DNA of 30,757 nt from JBFLVQ01 sp040758525 (GTDB lineage Bacteria > Acidobacteriota > Blastocatellia > Chloracidobacteriales > JADJPF01). Made by a program: the position numbers and the translations under genes. Below the pieces are notes generated by a model. The model made no database searches and was not told where the DNA came from. It was given only the letters and a program-made list of their open reading frames with translations. Location: NCBI GenBank assembly GCA_040758525.1, contig JBFLVQ010000034.1, positions 1 to 30,757 of the forward strand, in the 5' to 3' direction. Shown in pieces: positions 7,501 through 15,446 of this stretch; the stretch's first letter is position 1, and the number at the start of each line of letters is the position of its first letter.

Positions 7501-8642
7501 CGTCCTTCAAGAAAGGGATACTTATCTGGGTCAAAGAGGTGTCCACCATAAGCAGGAAGTTGAAAGCTATCGTGACGAACGCCGCTATGGACAGCTCTAA
7601 AAGTCGCTAGCAACCGCGCCCAGGCATCAGATCTGCGCTCCAGAACCTCTTCGCCATGCTCATCTGCGCTCTCTCTTAACTGCGCTCTCAAAGTCGATAC
7701 TGCATAATAGTTGTCATAGAGCGCATCGCCGAGCAAGAGCAAGCCTTGCTCTTCGGCAGAAAAGAGAAAGACGAGCCGCATCATCACCGTAAGTGTTGCT
7801 TCATAAAGTCGCTTTTCACCAATCTCGTTAGTATTAAAGACTGCTGCAAAAGAGCCGTCTTTATCAATGCGATCAAACTTTTGTACTAGTACTTCTACAG
7901 CTTTACGAACCTGCTTACCAAGTGTATTGGTAACTTCTTCTTGATCTTCGGCGCTTAACTCCAACAACTTCTCTAATGTTTTGTTCTCACCGACACCGAA
8001 GAAGCGTTGTACGCCTAACAGACCGCGGAAGGCTCGTAGAGTAATATTTTCTTCGAGCCACAAATTTGTGTACCAGGAGATAAAGCCAGTAGTTTCGCCT
8101 CTGGGAGCATTGACAAGCATCCATCGATGTCCATTTGTAATCAGCCCCAGACGTACATTGGTAGCGTGAAGCAACTCCATCATTCTTGTTGCCGGGCTGG
8201 CACTCCAGCGACTATTAGCAAGCCGTTTATCTAGATCTTGCGATCCGGGTAATATCTGAATCAGTAATCGAGGTTTTCCCGCATCTGCTGTGTCGGTAGG
8301 ATTAACTAACATCCGATCTGGCCGCACGGTTTCATTATGTTCTGGAAAGCTGGCTTTGATGCCTTCGGGAATCTTTTGTCCAGTGAGCAGAACCTCATCA
8401 GAAAATCCTAACGTTTCCCGCAATACGAAATTTACCCAGGCATTATGGATGGCAATATTTGGTGTAAAGCTCTCCTGACTAATCTGCCATTCTTCAAAGG
8501 CAAGTTTGAGATTTCGCATATTGTCAGGATCATGTGCATCTAACCCTTGTGGAAATATCTCTAACAGAACTTTCAAACTGATGAATGGGCCAGAGGCTTC
8601 TATCAGCGAGAGCCACTCTGCATGATGACGAGCAATAGACAT
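4506..8642 (-). CDS. drmMI: DISARM adenine-specific DNA methyltransferase DrmMI
   Basis: The 1378-aa protein is a large N6-adenine methyltransferase of the Eco57I/PglX-like type. The AdoMet-binding motif reads DFAMGSGAF at 603-611, preceded by a motif X-like GTHYTPRSLTEP at 554-565. The catalytic NPPF is at 878-881. Residues ~882-1242 form the target-recognition region, and the C-terminal tail is Lys-rich (KAKKKGTASKSKKAKA). In class 1 DISARM the enzyme methylates host DNA so that the system spares self. The start lies two bases after the drmD stop, with a GGAAGGAA ribosome site, so drmD and drmMI are co-transcribed. Two oddities: the target-recognition DNA is much AT-richer than the rest, and the extreme C-terminus QESLF resembles a beta-clamp-binding motif. 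PglX of BREX is the main alternative, but no pglZ or brxC is nearby and DrmA and DrmD are. Confidence 0.88.
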   Translation of the reverse strand: MSIARHHAEWLSLIEASGPFISLKVLLEIFPQGLDAHDPDNMRNLKLAFEEWQISQESFTPNIAIHNAWVNFVLRETLGFSDEVLLTGQKIPEGIKASFPEHNETVRPDRMLVNPTDTADAGKPRLLIQILPGSQDLDKRLANSRWSASPATRMMELLHATNVRLGLITNGHRWMLVNAPRGETTGFISWYTNLWLEENITLRAFRGLLGVQRFFGVGENKTLEKLLELSAEDQEEVTNTLGKQVRKAVEVLVQKFDRIDKDGSFAAVFNTNEIGEKRLYEATLTVMMRLVFLFSAEEQGLLLLGDALYDNYYAVSTLRAQLRESADEHGEEVLERRSDAWARLLATFRAVHSGVRHDSFQLPAYGGHLFDPDKYPFLEGRKEQTSWKETSARPLAIDNRTVLHLLEALQILQVKLPGGGSEPRRLSFRALDVEQIGHVYEGLLDHTAVRATAPVLGLEGTKDKEPEVLLEKLEQMKAKGEESLLEFLNEETGRSVSALKKALVAEIPPQDTQRFLVACDHDRTLWERVKPFAGIVRKDTLGYPVVINTGSVYVTQGEDRRSTGTHYTPRSLTEPIVQYTLEPLVYKGPAEGKPREEWKLKSAGELLKLKICDFAMGSGAFLVQACRYMAERLVEAWEEAERAHPGQIVVTPEGDLSKARTDECLVPKDPVERIIVAKRIVADRCLYGVDRNPMAVEMAKLSLWLVTMQKSKPFTFLDHALRCGDSLLGVIDAKQIEYFSLQPEKKIQSDAIEAICKPLIEEAIAKRKELENFIANDIHDIERKEQLFSKAEEALDKVRFLGDLLIGEALKRIGKSDDMAAYELSVLSEEVNHALSDKVDPYHNMRVQALRDKAKRMLGKHTPFHWLLEFPEVFWGKERNGFDAIMSNPPFLGRSKVSGNLGDDYLGYILCLLPSSNGNADLCSHFLRRSSLILNNYGYIGMITTNSICQGETKDSGLGFLVKYSHKIIRAIKSTKWPGSANVFISLLHICKGLWTGESYLDGEKVSLISPYLDSEVLEFTPYRLAQNCNLVYRGTTVGGEGFILTDIERKELIKQDPKSKEIIKPFLTGQDINQDPKQQTNRYTIDFGSYSEGIAKQYEACWSRLYNTVRLQRKGNKIKQREVLWWQYIGRQEELYEAVKGHTLILACSQVSKYWSVSWVQANQIFADKVVVFDLTSQAHFAVLNSCFHIEWAEKTSSRLKEDPNYLLAKTFETFPFPNELLGIEIRDKLSHTKTLIKTLENLGVRYHEGRCQIMLSRQEGLTTTYNRFHNPSETSSDIAKLRQLHIEMDQAVAAAYGWTDLDLGHGFHETKQGIRYTICEPARREVLDRLLQLNHERYAEECKAGLHDTGKAKKKGTASKSKKAKAEISKVQESLF

Positions 8643-8644
8643 AG

Positions 8645-11600
8645 CTATTTCCTTCCTCGCGCGATCTTCTGCGGTATCAAGTAGGTGATTGCTAATGGGA
8701 ACAATCGTGCAGTAGGGTCGGCATATCTGCTTATAATTGCTGAAGTCTCTTGCACAATCTCGCGAGGAATCTGTTCAACGCGGGCTTTCAAACTGGCAAT
8801 GTTACGCTTAAACTGTTCTGTCTCCATATCGCTAAAAAGCTTCATCTGTTGATTCTCTTGTTCTGACTCTTTCAATTCTCTCAAGATACTTTCGCGCAGC
8901 TCCATTAAAATCTTGCTGACATCATCAACCTCTTTATTGGCTCGCTCCTGAAGCTTTTTCTCAATACGTTCAGAGCTATCCTGAACACGTACTTGTAAAG
9001 ACTGCAAAAGCTGAGCGTGATAGGTCGGCCAGCGTTCAACCAGTCTTTTCTTGAGCGATTCAGGCACAGGCTCAGGTAAGGTTGACACCAGAGCGTTCTG
9101 TATCTGCATAGGCGACAATCGCCTGAAACTGCCTTCTTTCAAGATTCCGCCTGCAGTTATCACTTCTTCATGAAGCCTCTGTTGATCGCTGCCTAACACT
9201 ACCAGACGACCATACACAATCACGGCGGGAAGCTCTAGTGCAGAATCGAGAACAACAAGCGCCGTGACTCGGTGGAGATTCTTGGTCTCTGCTCGCTGCC
9301 AAACCTCTGCACGAAGTAGCCGTAAACACATCTGCACTAATCGATGGTTGAGGTGAATAAGCACAACATCATCTCGACCTTTTGACAGTTCTGGATCAAA
9401 GACTACAGAGCGTGGCTCGTGAGTGTGCGGATGCTCTATTCCTTCCAGGCAAAGTCCCCAACTGCCTTTCATTGGCGGTAAACAATAGGCTTTGCCATTT
9501 AGATCAGGCACTTCAACTTCTGTAAGAGTAGGCTGGCCTGCCAGTTCTAAACCGATTTTGACCACGGAAAGAGTATTATCTGGTGACAATCGCAGATTCT
9601 TGCGCGTCTCCTGTAACTGTTCATTCAACTTTTCGATCTGTTCCTTTACTTTACGTTCAAACTTGAGCATACGGCGGACCGGTTCAGATTCTCGCTCGGT
9701 CGCTTCAGTATCTAAGCGGCTACGCCGACCAAGCATTGCCTCTTCAACTTGATCGGCAATCACCTGGCCGACTTTGCCCATCAGATCTTCTCGTATCGTG
9801 TTGACCTTCAAAGCGGCGCGCATTAAGAATTCTAAATCCCCATCCAACTCGCCTGGCGGTGTTCCCACCAGATCGGTCTCCTTATAACCTGTTCCGATAA
9901 AATGATAGATAAGCACTTCTTTTGCTTTCTGCCCATGTCTATCTATACGACCATTGCGTTGCTCCATACGATTAGGATTCCAGGGAATCTCATAATGAAT
10001 TAACTTTGAGCAATGATTTTGCAGATCGAGACCTTCAGAGGCAGCATCGGTTGCCAACAGTATACGAACATTAGAGATGTCGGGGCCTGCTTGAAATGCG
10101 GCTTTTACTTTCTCTCGCTCTTTGGCATCCATTCCACCATAGAGCGTCATTAACCGTTCCGTTTCAGCAAAGCCTTCATTGACAAGCAACTGAAGTAACC
10201 ATTTTTGCGTGGCGCGATATTCAGTAAAGATGAGCACCCGCTCATTAGACCATTGTTTGTTAGGTTTGATATAAGTATAGAGCCAATTGAGCAACTCTTT
10301 TGCTTTGGAGTCTGGTCGTGCAGAGGCTTTTTCCGCCCATTCCTGCATCTCCTTCAGCAGTCCTTCTTCTTCCGCAGTCAATTCTCGAAACAGCGGTGCT
10401 GTTGCAGCAATTACATCTTCGGTGGCGAGATCATAAGCCTCATCATCGGCAAATTCTTCTTCAATCTGTTCAAGTTGTCGGCGCAATATCCCGATTGTTG
10501 GCTTGTGATAAACCGATGAACTGCGCCGTTGGGCAGTCTTTAGCGAGTGTTCATGTTGCGCTAATGTATTGGCAAATGCTCTAGGTGAAGAGAAGAGTCG
10601 CTTTTTAAGTAGCTTCAAAACAAACTCGGTGGCATAGCGTTCTGTCTGATCTTCCAGATCCTTTGTGCGACATTCGGTATATTTTTTCAAAGCAGCGTGG
10701 GCGCGCCGTTCTTCATCGGTATAAACAACAGAGATAGCCGCCAACTTCCTTTCAGGAAATCTCGGTGAGCCATCCCAATCTTGCAACTCTCGCTTTAATC
10801 GCCGGACCATAACGGTTTGAAGCTGGTTGCGATCTGGTGGAACACCACGAGCAAATCTTTGTGAATCGAGCAACTCCAATAATGCGGTGAAGCTTTCTGG
10901 ATAACCATTATGTGGAGTTGCTGTCAAGAAGAGCTTATGTTCAAAATGCGGTGCCAGCATTCGTATTGCTGCGGTTCGCAGTGAATCAATCGCATAATTA
11001 CCGCCACCTGCCGGTGCCACATTATGGCATTCGTCTACAATCAAGAGATCAAAGCGGCGTGGATAGAGCAATTCTCCCTCTGATGGCAATACTTCTCGAA
11101 ATAGCCTTAAAGGGCGCTCGCGCTTAATAAAATCGATTGAGGTAATGAGTCTAGGAAAATGCGTCCAAGGGTTTACATGGATGCCGCGTCGTCTACGCAA
11201 CTCTTTCATCATAGAGCTATCAACGATACGGAAATCGAGACCGAATTTGTCCCGCATCTGTTCTTGCCACTGGATTTGTAGAGATGATGGGCAAACTATC
11301 AAAATATGCCGGGCGCGATGGCGCAAGATCAGTTCTTGAGCCACTAGACCTGCTTCGATAGTCTTTCCCAAACCTACATCGTCAGCAATCAATAGATTGA
11401 CGCGCGGCATTTGGATGGCTCGCACAACCGGATCAAGTTGATAATCTTCTATGTCGATACCACTGCGAAAAGGTGACTGAATATTTCTTACATCAGCCGA
11501 GGAAGAGGCTCCCCATCTGACTGCATCAAGAAAAGCGTCTAAGCGTGCTGGTTCATCAAAACCTATGGGAGTAGGCAATTCCATCTTTTCATAGGCGCAA

Positions 11601-13255
11601 GCACCTGGCTCAAGCTCCCAAATAACCTGTAGTTCCTCTCCCAAAGCATCATCCTCAACAGATGACAGGCTAACTAGATGCTGAGATGTAGAGTTCCCGG
11701 CTAACATTGGGTTAGCCGGCAGTGAAGTTTTCCGAACCTCTGTAACGACAAAGCGGCGCTGACGTACATCAACTAGTTGCCCTTGTTCAGGCAGCCCTAT
11801 TACTGACGTTTTTCTCTCGCCCAATTCTTCACTAAGATAGGCTGCCTTACCCTGCTTGCGTGCGGTTATTCTCCTCTCCATATCTACTGTCACAACATCA
11901 GAAGTATCTCTCTCTAAGTTGGACTCACTAACTTTAGAAACCAAATCTATCACCGCTGATGTAGCAGATAATGGTTCGTGCCCTGTACCTTCTTTCAGTT
12001 CATCACAAAATTCCTCAACCCTGTTAAACCGATCTTCTGGTTCGTCTGCGGTTGCCTTTTTTAATGTTGCTTTCATTTTCTCAGAACATTCAAGCCTATT
12101 TATGAATGCTGCTTTATTCTTTACTTCTTGCCACGGTAATTTCTGACCATATAACCCCATTATTGTTGTCATTCCCAGTGAATATATATCTGATTTTGTT
12201 GTCGCAGACTTACCGGACTCCATTACTTCGGGGGCAGCGTATATGAATGTTCCCATCGCGTTAGTTTTTGTCCCTCCAGTAGTATCATTTGCATGCACTA
12301 GGTCAAAGTCTGTTAGTCTGATACTATTATCTGCTGCTATCAGGATGTTTTCTGGTTTTACATCTCTATGTATTAATCCTTTATCATGGGCATACTGTAA
12401 GGCTTCTCCTGCCTGACATATCGCGGTTAGAATCTCATCTACTTTAAGTCGCTTGCTAATTACTGCTTGTCTTAAATCTCCTCCTGCCAGGTATTCCATA
12501 ACAAAATAATGAAATCCATCCTCTTGACTGTATTCTTGTATTACCCTCACAATGCCGCGATGACTAAGCTCAGCCATCTTTCTAGCACCTCTACTAAACC
12601 TTGTTTTATTGGATTGATCTTCTGCCCATTGTCCATGCAATATTTTTATCGCCACTAGTTGCTTATCTTTCTTATCGTATGCTTTCCATATAGTGGCAAA
12701 TCCTCCTTTCCCGATCTGCTCTAACAACCGATACCTTCCATTGCCTAGAAACTCTCCCGCAGACAGCAATGGACCATTTCGCAATTGACGTCGTAGCTCA
12801 AGAATTTGTTGGTCTATTTTACTAGTGTCCGATCCTGATATAACTAGCTCTTCCCTATCCTGATAAGCCTGCTCCAACTGTTCTGAGAGTAATCGACGAT
12901 GAGCATCGATTTTATTGAATGTCTGCTCTATTTCAGCAGAAAGAGTGTTAGATCCTTCAGATAATGTTTTGATATCAGGTACAGTAACTAGCCCCTCTGA
13001 TTGTGTACCTTTTTCCTTCAAAGAGACTACCGGGTTTATGATCTGCTCCAGTAGAGAGGCTATTTCCTCTAATCCACAACCGCCTGGTCCTTCCGCCCAA
13101 CTGATTAGCTGACTGACACGGGTTGCTTGTGCCTCACTGTGAGATATTACTCCTGATATCGGATTGATTACGCTGATGAGGGAGTTAAATAACGGTCCTG
13201 CTAGCGCATTCAATTTTTTGATCAATTCTAGCCGTGCATTGGTGTTTAAACTCAT
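8645..13255 (-). CDS. drmD: EAD-like domain, Ser/Thr kinase and SNF2 helicase fusion (DrmD)
   Basis: The 1536-aa protein has three parts. Residues ~15-75 (GPLFNSLI, then SWAEGPGGCGLEEI) resemble effector-associated domains that pair signalling proteins; this is from memory. A coiled segment (~105-158) follows. Residues ~173-423 are a full kinase: Gly-rich loop IGKGGF (181-186), ATP-binding K204, HRD 296-298, DFD instead of DFG (316-318), and APE 341-343. From ~459 on it is a DrmD-type SNF2 translocase: Walker A DDVGLGKT (625-632), DECH (741-744), TATP (778-781), QRNGRIDRHGQ (1099-1109), and a C-terminal coiled coil. Known class 1 DrmD is a helicase of roughly 1000-1100 aa, matching the part after 459. 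The kinase could sense infection or regulate the helicase or methylase; that is inference. No strong ribosome site is visible. Confidence 0.9.
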   Translation of the reverse strand: MSLNTNARLELIKKLNALAGPLFNSLISVINPISGVISHSEAQATRVSQLISWAEGPGGCGLEEIASLLEQIINPVVSLKEKGTQSEGLVTVPDIKTLSEGSNTLSAEIEQTFNKIDAHRRLLSEQLEQAYQDREELVISGSDTSKIDQQILELRRQLRNGPLLSAGEFLGNGRYRLLEQIGKGGFATIWKAYDKKDKQLVAIKILHGQWAEDQSNKTRFSRGARKMAELSHRGIVRVIQEYSQEDGFHYFVMEYLAGGDLRQAVISKRLKVDEILTAICQAGEALQYAHDKGLIHRDVKPENILIAADNSIRLTDFDLVHANDTTGGTKTNAMGTFIYAAPEVMESGKSATTKSDIYSLGMTTIMGLYGQKLPWQEVKNKAAFINRLECSEKMKATLKKATADEPEDRFNRVEEFCDELKEGTGHEPLSATSAVIDLVSKVSESNLERDTSDVVTVDMERRITARKQGKAAYLSEELGERKTSVIGLPEQGQLVDVRQRRFVVTEVRKTSLPANPMLAGNSTSQHLVSLSSVEDDALGEELQVIWELEPGACAYEKMELPTPIGFDEPARLDAFLDAVRWGASSSADVRNIQSPFRSGIDIEDYQLDPVVRAIQMPRVNLLIADDVGLGKTIEAGLVAQELILRHRARHILIVCPSSLQIQWQEQMRDKFGLDFRIVDSSMMKELRRRRGIHVNPWTHFPRLITSIDFIKRERPLRLFREVLPSEGELLYPRRFDLLIVDECHNVAPAGGGNYAIDSLRTAAIRMLAPHFEHKLFLTATPHNGYPESFTALLELLDSQRFARGVPPDRNQLQTVMVRRLKRELQDWDGSPRFPERKLAAISVVYTDEERRAHAALKKYTECRTKDLEDQTERYATEFVLKLLKKRLFSSPRAFANTLAQHEHSLKTAQRRSSSVYHKPTIGILRRQLEQIEEEFADDEAYDLATEDVIAATAPLFRELTAEEEGLLKEMQEWAEKASARPDSKAKELLNWLYTYIKPNKQWSNERVLIFTEYRATQKWLLQLLVNEGFAETERLMTLYGGMDAKEREKVKAAFQAGPDISNVRILLATDAASEGLDLQNHCSKLIHYEIPWNPNRMEQRNGRIDRHGQKAKEVLIYHFIGTGYKETDLVGTPPGELDGDLEFLMRAALKVNTIREDLMGKVGQVIADQVEEAMLGRRSRLDTEATERESEPVRRMLKFERKVKEQIEKLNEQLQETRKNLRLSPDNTLSVVKIGLELAGQPTLTEVEVPDLNGKAYCLPPMKGSWGLCLEGIEHPHTHEPRSVVFDPELSKGRDDVVLIHLNHRLVQMCLRLLRAEVWQRAETKNLHRVTALVVLDSALELPAVIVYGRLVVLGSDQQRLHEEVITAGGILKEGSFRRLSPMQIQNALVSTLPEPVPESLKKRLVERWPTYHAQLLQSLQVRVQDSSERIEKKLQERANKEVDDVSKILMELRESILRELKESEQENQQMKLFSDMETEQFKRNIASLKARVEQIPREIVQETSAIISRYADPTARLFPLAITYLIPQKIARGRK

Positions 13256-13332
13256 TTTGACAGCTACTCTACAGTAATCTTACTAGCCCTACTGTTTTTC
13301 TCCTGTAGTGATATTGCTTCCTAATATATCTA

Positions 13333-13338
13333 ATTATA
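13333..13338 (-). promoter_or_regulatory. Possible -10 element of the DISARM operon
   Basis: The minus strand carries a perfect TATAAT 78 bases before the drmD ATG, in an AT-rich stretch. The six bases 17 upstream (ATCAAC) match TTGACA poorly, so this is only a candidate. Confidence 0.3.
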
Positions 13339-13671
13339 TCTAATAACGGATTTAAGTTGATTTTGTATTCTGATTGGGAACATTTTTGTAGGAAAAGTAC
13401 CAGATTTATTGCTCCATTGATTAGGCAGGCTTATTCACTCATGGTTTAATAACTAAGCTCATACTGGTAATCAATTCCTTAATTTTAACGTACCAATCGA
13501 GAACACCATTATCTGGCTATCTGTCTACCTTTGCCTGTAATTGGCTCAAGGATAAGCCTGCTAGTTATCCAATGCAAGTCAAAACAAAGACTGAAGCCAA
13601 AGAGTAAACCTGTCTATCTACTGGCTTTGAAAAGGGTAGTTGGGCGCGGGTTCTTTGCTATCACAGATAAT

Positions 13672-13812
13672 ACAGAAGACCGTAGAGACAGGCAGCCCAA
13701 TATGAGTATTTGCCTTAGAGACTATCTCGCCCTTGCAGAGCTTTTGAGATAGTTTCTTAGTGTTACTTATTTTTGAGTTGGCCAGATTGCTCAAGGCTTG
13801 TCACAATACAAA
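13672..13812 (+). repeat. Degenerate repeat copy A (partner at 15345-15446)
   Basis: It shares ACAGAAGACC, AGAGA, ATTTGCCTT, GTTACTTATTTTTGA, TTGGC, TTGCTC and CTTGTC(A/G)CAATA in the same order with copy B. About 46 extra bases lie between GCCTT and GTTACTT. They contain an imperfect hairpin (AGAGACTATCTC paired with GAGATAGTTTCT), so a small insertion probably broke this copy. Confidence 0.6.
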
Positions 13813-13965
13813 CCATCGCCACAGGACGGCACAAGCAATCCAGAACTTTGCTGCCTTCACCGATCCAGCGCGGCTTGCTCAGAACTTATGGGCTCCAGTC
13901 GCACGAACTCTTGGAATTGACACTCCTTCGCGCTCACAAGATCGCGCTCTTCTTTGGCTCATGCT

Positions 13966-14769
13966 TCAGGGCGCTTTCTTGCCCGCAGGCGCTTGCTGGG
14001 TTGTGTTCTCGGTGGGGTAGATCTGCCCGCGGATGTCTCCATAATAGGTCTGCCCCGTCGTGTGTAGGTTGAAGTAAAGCTCGCACTCTTGGGCGAGTTG
14101 TGCCATGCCCGCGATCGTCAAAACCTTGGCGGGCTTGAGAGATTCTAACGACGGGCTCTGGATGACACACCCCATCGTGAAGGCGCCTTGCACACCTTCG
14201 CCCTGCTTGGCGGTCTTGGCGATGTGCTCGTTCTTCAGCTCAACAGAGAGCAGGCCGTCCGAGAAGTCCTTCTGGAGGTCCGTGACTAGCGCAAAGTCGA
14301 CGAGGATCGGGCCGAGGATGCCGGGCTTGCCGCAGTGAATGTGAAACATATTGATAGTGCTAGCATCAATACCCTCGATCCGCACGTCGACGTAGGCCCG
14401 ACTGAGGTCCTTGCTGAAGCGGATCTGCCCGTGGCCGCGATGACCCGCCGCCTCGCGCTGGTCGCGAGTCAGCGAGGTTGTAGTCGAGCGGAATTGTTGG
14501 GGCACCGACGAGGGCGTATTCTCCTCCTCGTTGGACTCCTGGTGCGGGCTCAGGAAGGTATCGAACACGAGCCCGATCTCCTGTCCTTGGGCTGGAGCAA
14601 GTGACGGTGGGGGCATAGGTGACGACGCGGTAGTGACAGGGGTGGACACCGGCTTCGCCGTCTGTCCCGCCTGCGGCTGGTCGGTCGAGGTCGCGGGGGG
14701 GCGCTCAGCAGAGCGCTCGCACCCACCAAGTAGTGCAATACACAGGAACAAAACTCGCAGAGTACGCAT
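13966..14769 (-). CDS. CHRD-domain lipoprotein on GC-rich DNA
   Basis: The start at 14769-14767 is chosen because GGAGG lies eight bases upstream and the product then begins with a lipoprotein signal peptide, MRTLRVLFLCIALLGGC. The lipobox Cys is residue 17 of 267. A Pro/Thr/Ser-rich linker follows. The C-terminal half is a CHRD-type domain: GHGQIRFSKDLSRAYVDVRI, then FHIHCGKPGILGPILVDF, then ELYFNLHTTGQTYYGDIRGQ. CHRD domains were first described in chordin and occur in many bacterial secreted proteins of unknown role. It would be anchored in a membrane and face the periplasm or outside. Sampled lines are about 60 percent GC against 40-50 percent for the neighbours, so it was probably acquired. 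It has no evident functional link to the flanking operons. Confidence 0.82.
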   Translation of the reverse strand: MRTLRVLFLCIALLGGCERSAERPPATSTDQPQAGQTAKPVSTPVTTASSPMPPPSLAPAQGQEIGLVFDTFLSPHQESNEEENTPSSVPQQFRSTTTSLTRDQREAAGHRGHGQIRFSKDLSRAYVDVRIEGIDASTINMFHIHCGKPGILGPILVDFALVTDLQKDFSDGLLSVELKNEHIAKTAKQGEGVQGAFTMGCVIQSPSLESLKPAKVLTIAGMAQLAQECELYFNLHTTGQTYYGDIRGQIYPTENTTQQAPAGKKAP

Positions 14770-14932
14770 GGGAAGCCTCCAAAGTTGACGCCAGCTCATG
14801 GCGAGATTTTTAAAGAACGTGGCCCTTGGGGGAGCGGGTAACAATACCTGGCGACCTTTTCGCATGTACAGCGCGCCGAGTAATCCATAGGACTTGAAAG
14901 CCAAGCACCAACATACCATCTCTCATCGATAA

Positions 14933-15070
14933 TCAACAGCTCATCTTTCTTCTGCCTAGCCGCATGATCAAGTCTTTGTCATCGTTTGGTAATTGATAAC
15001 CTTCAACGCGCTTGATCAACGCTTCTGTTTCATCAGGGTTTGTTTTGGGAATATTTTCATCGTCATGCAT
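14933..15070 (-). pseudogene. Fragment resembling the N-terminus of an IS66-type transposase
   Basis: A 45-codon frame (ATG at 15070) reads NPDETEALIKRVEGYQLP, then NDDKDLIMRL. This resembles the N-terminal helical segment of IS66-family TnpC, where a Glu-x-Leu-Ile-x-Arg-Val-Glu run precedes an acidic DxxLI stretch. It stops after MSC, long before the zinc finger and DDE domains, so it would be a dead remnant. The assignment rests on a short similarity from memory; a stand-alone small gene is possible. Confidence 0.42.
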
Positions 15071-15344
15071 GGTCAGCTTACGGCGGCCATTCTACATTAA
15101 TATCAAGATTGATATCAAGCGAGGACAAGTCGTAGCTTTGCTTTAGGATTCATTCAGATATCATCATCTCAATTAAGCGAAGGCAGTCTGCACGCCAACC
15201 CTGCACCGATTTGCCGACGGGACATTTTATCACTCACTTTCACTGCAAATTTACCATAAGTCAAGTCATCTGGCAGGGGTCTGTTAGGTTGTTGCCAAGT
15301 CAATATCTGCCCTTCTGGATCATATGTGCAACTAATTACAAAGA

Positions 15345-15446
15345 AAACAGAAGACCACAGAGATGGGAAGCAAAATACTCATATTTGCCTTGCTGTTACT
15401 TATTTTTGAATTGGCAGTGTTGCTCGAAACTTGTCGCAATAATAGC
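15345..15446 (+). repeat. Repeat copy B (partner at 13672-13812)
   Basis: This is the more compact copy of the duplicated sequence. Its core ATACTCATAT is the exact reverse complement of the matching ten bases in copy A (ATATGAGTAT), while both flanks stay in the same orientation. Confidence 0.6.

Larger units (their letters stand above)
13256..13965. other. Intergenic stretch upstream of drmD, with a degenerate repeat
   Basis: No convincing gene is present. Bases 13256-13500 are AT-rich leader for the DISARM operon. Bases 13672-13812 hold a diverged copy of the sequence at 15345-15446. From about 13800 GC rises sharply toward the CHRD lipoprotein gene. Open frames here on either strand have no recognisable product or ribosome site. 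Confidence 0.55.

Noticed and set aside
4506..8642. Reading this gene as BREX pglX
   Set aside because: The domain type is shared, but no pglZ, brxC or pglW-type neighbours are present. DrmA and a DrmD-type SNF2 protein flank it, which fits DISARM.
13531..14072. Plus-strand open frames before and across the CHRD gene
   Set aside because: They lack ribosome sites and recognisable motifs. Part overlaps the degenerate repeat and part lies opposite the lipoprotein gene.
14770..14919. 50-residue N-terminal extension of the CHRD lipoprotein
   Set aside because: A GGAGG site and a lipoprotein signal peptide fit the internal start at 14769. The extension would bury the signal peptide.
15412..15425. 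TTGGCAGTGTTGCT as a second sigma-54 promoter
   Set aside because: The GG and GC are only seven bases apart instead of ten, so RpoN would not recognise it. It also lies inside the possible small peptide frame.
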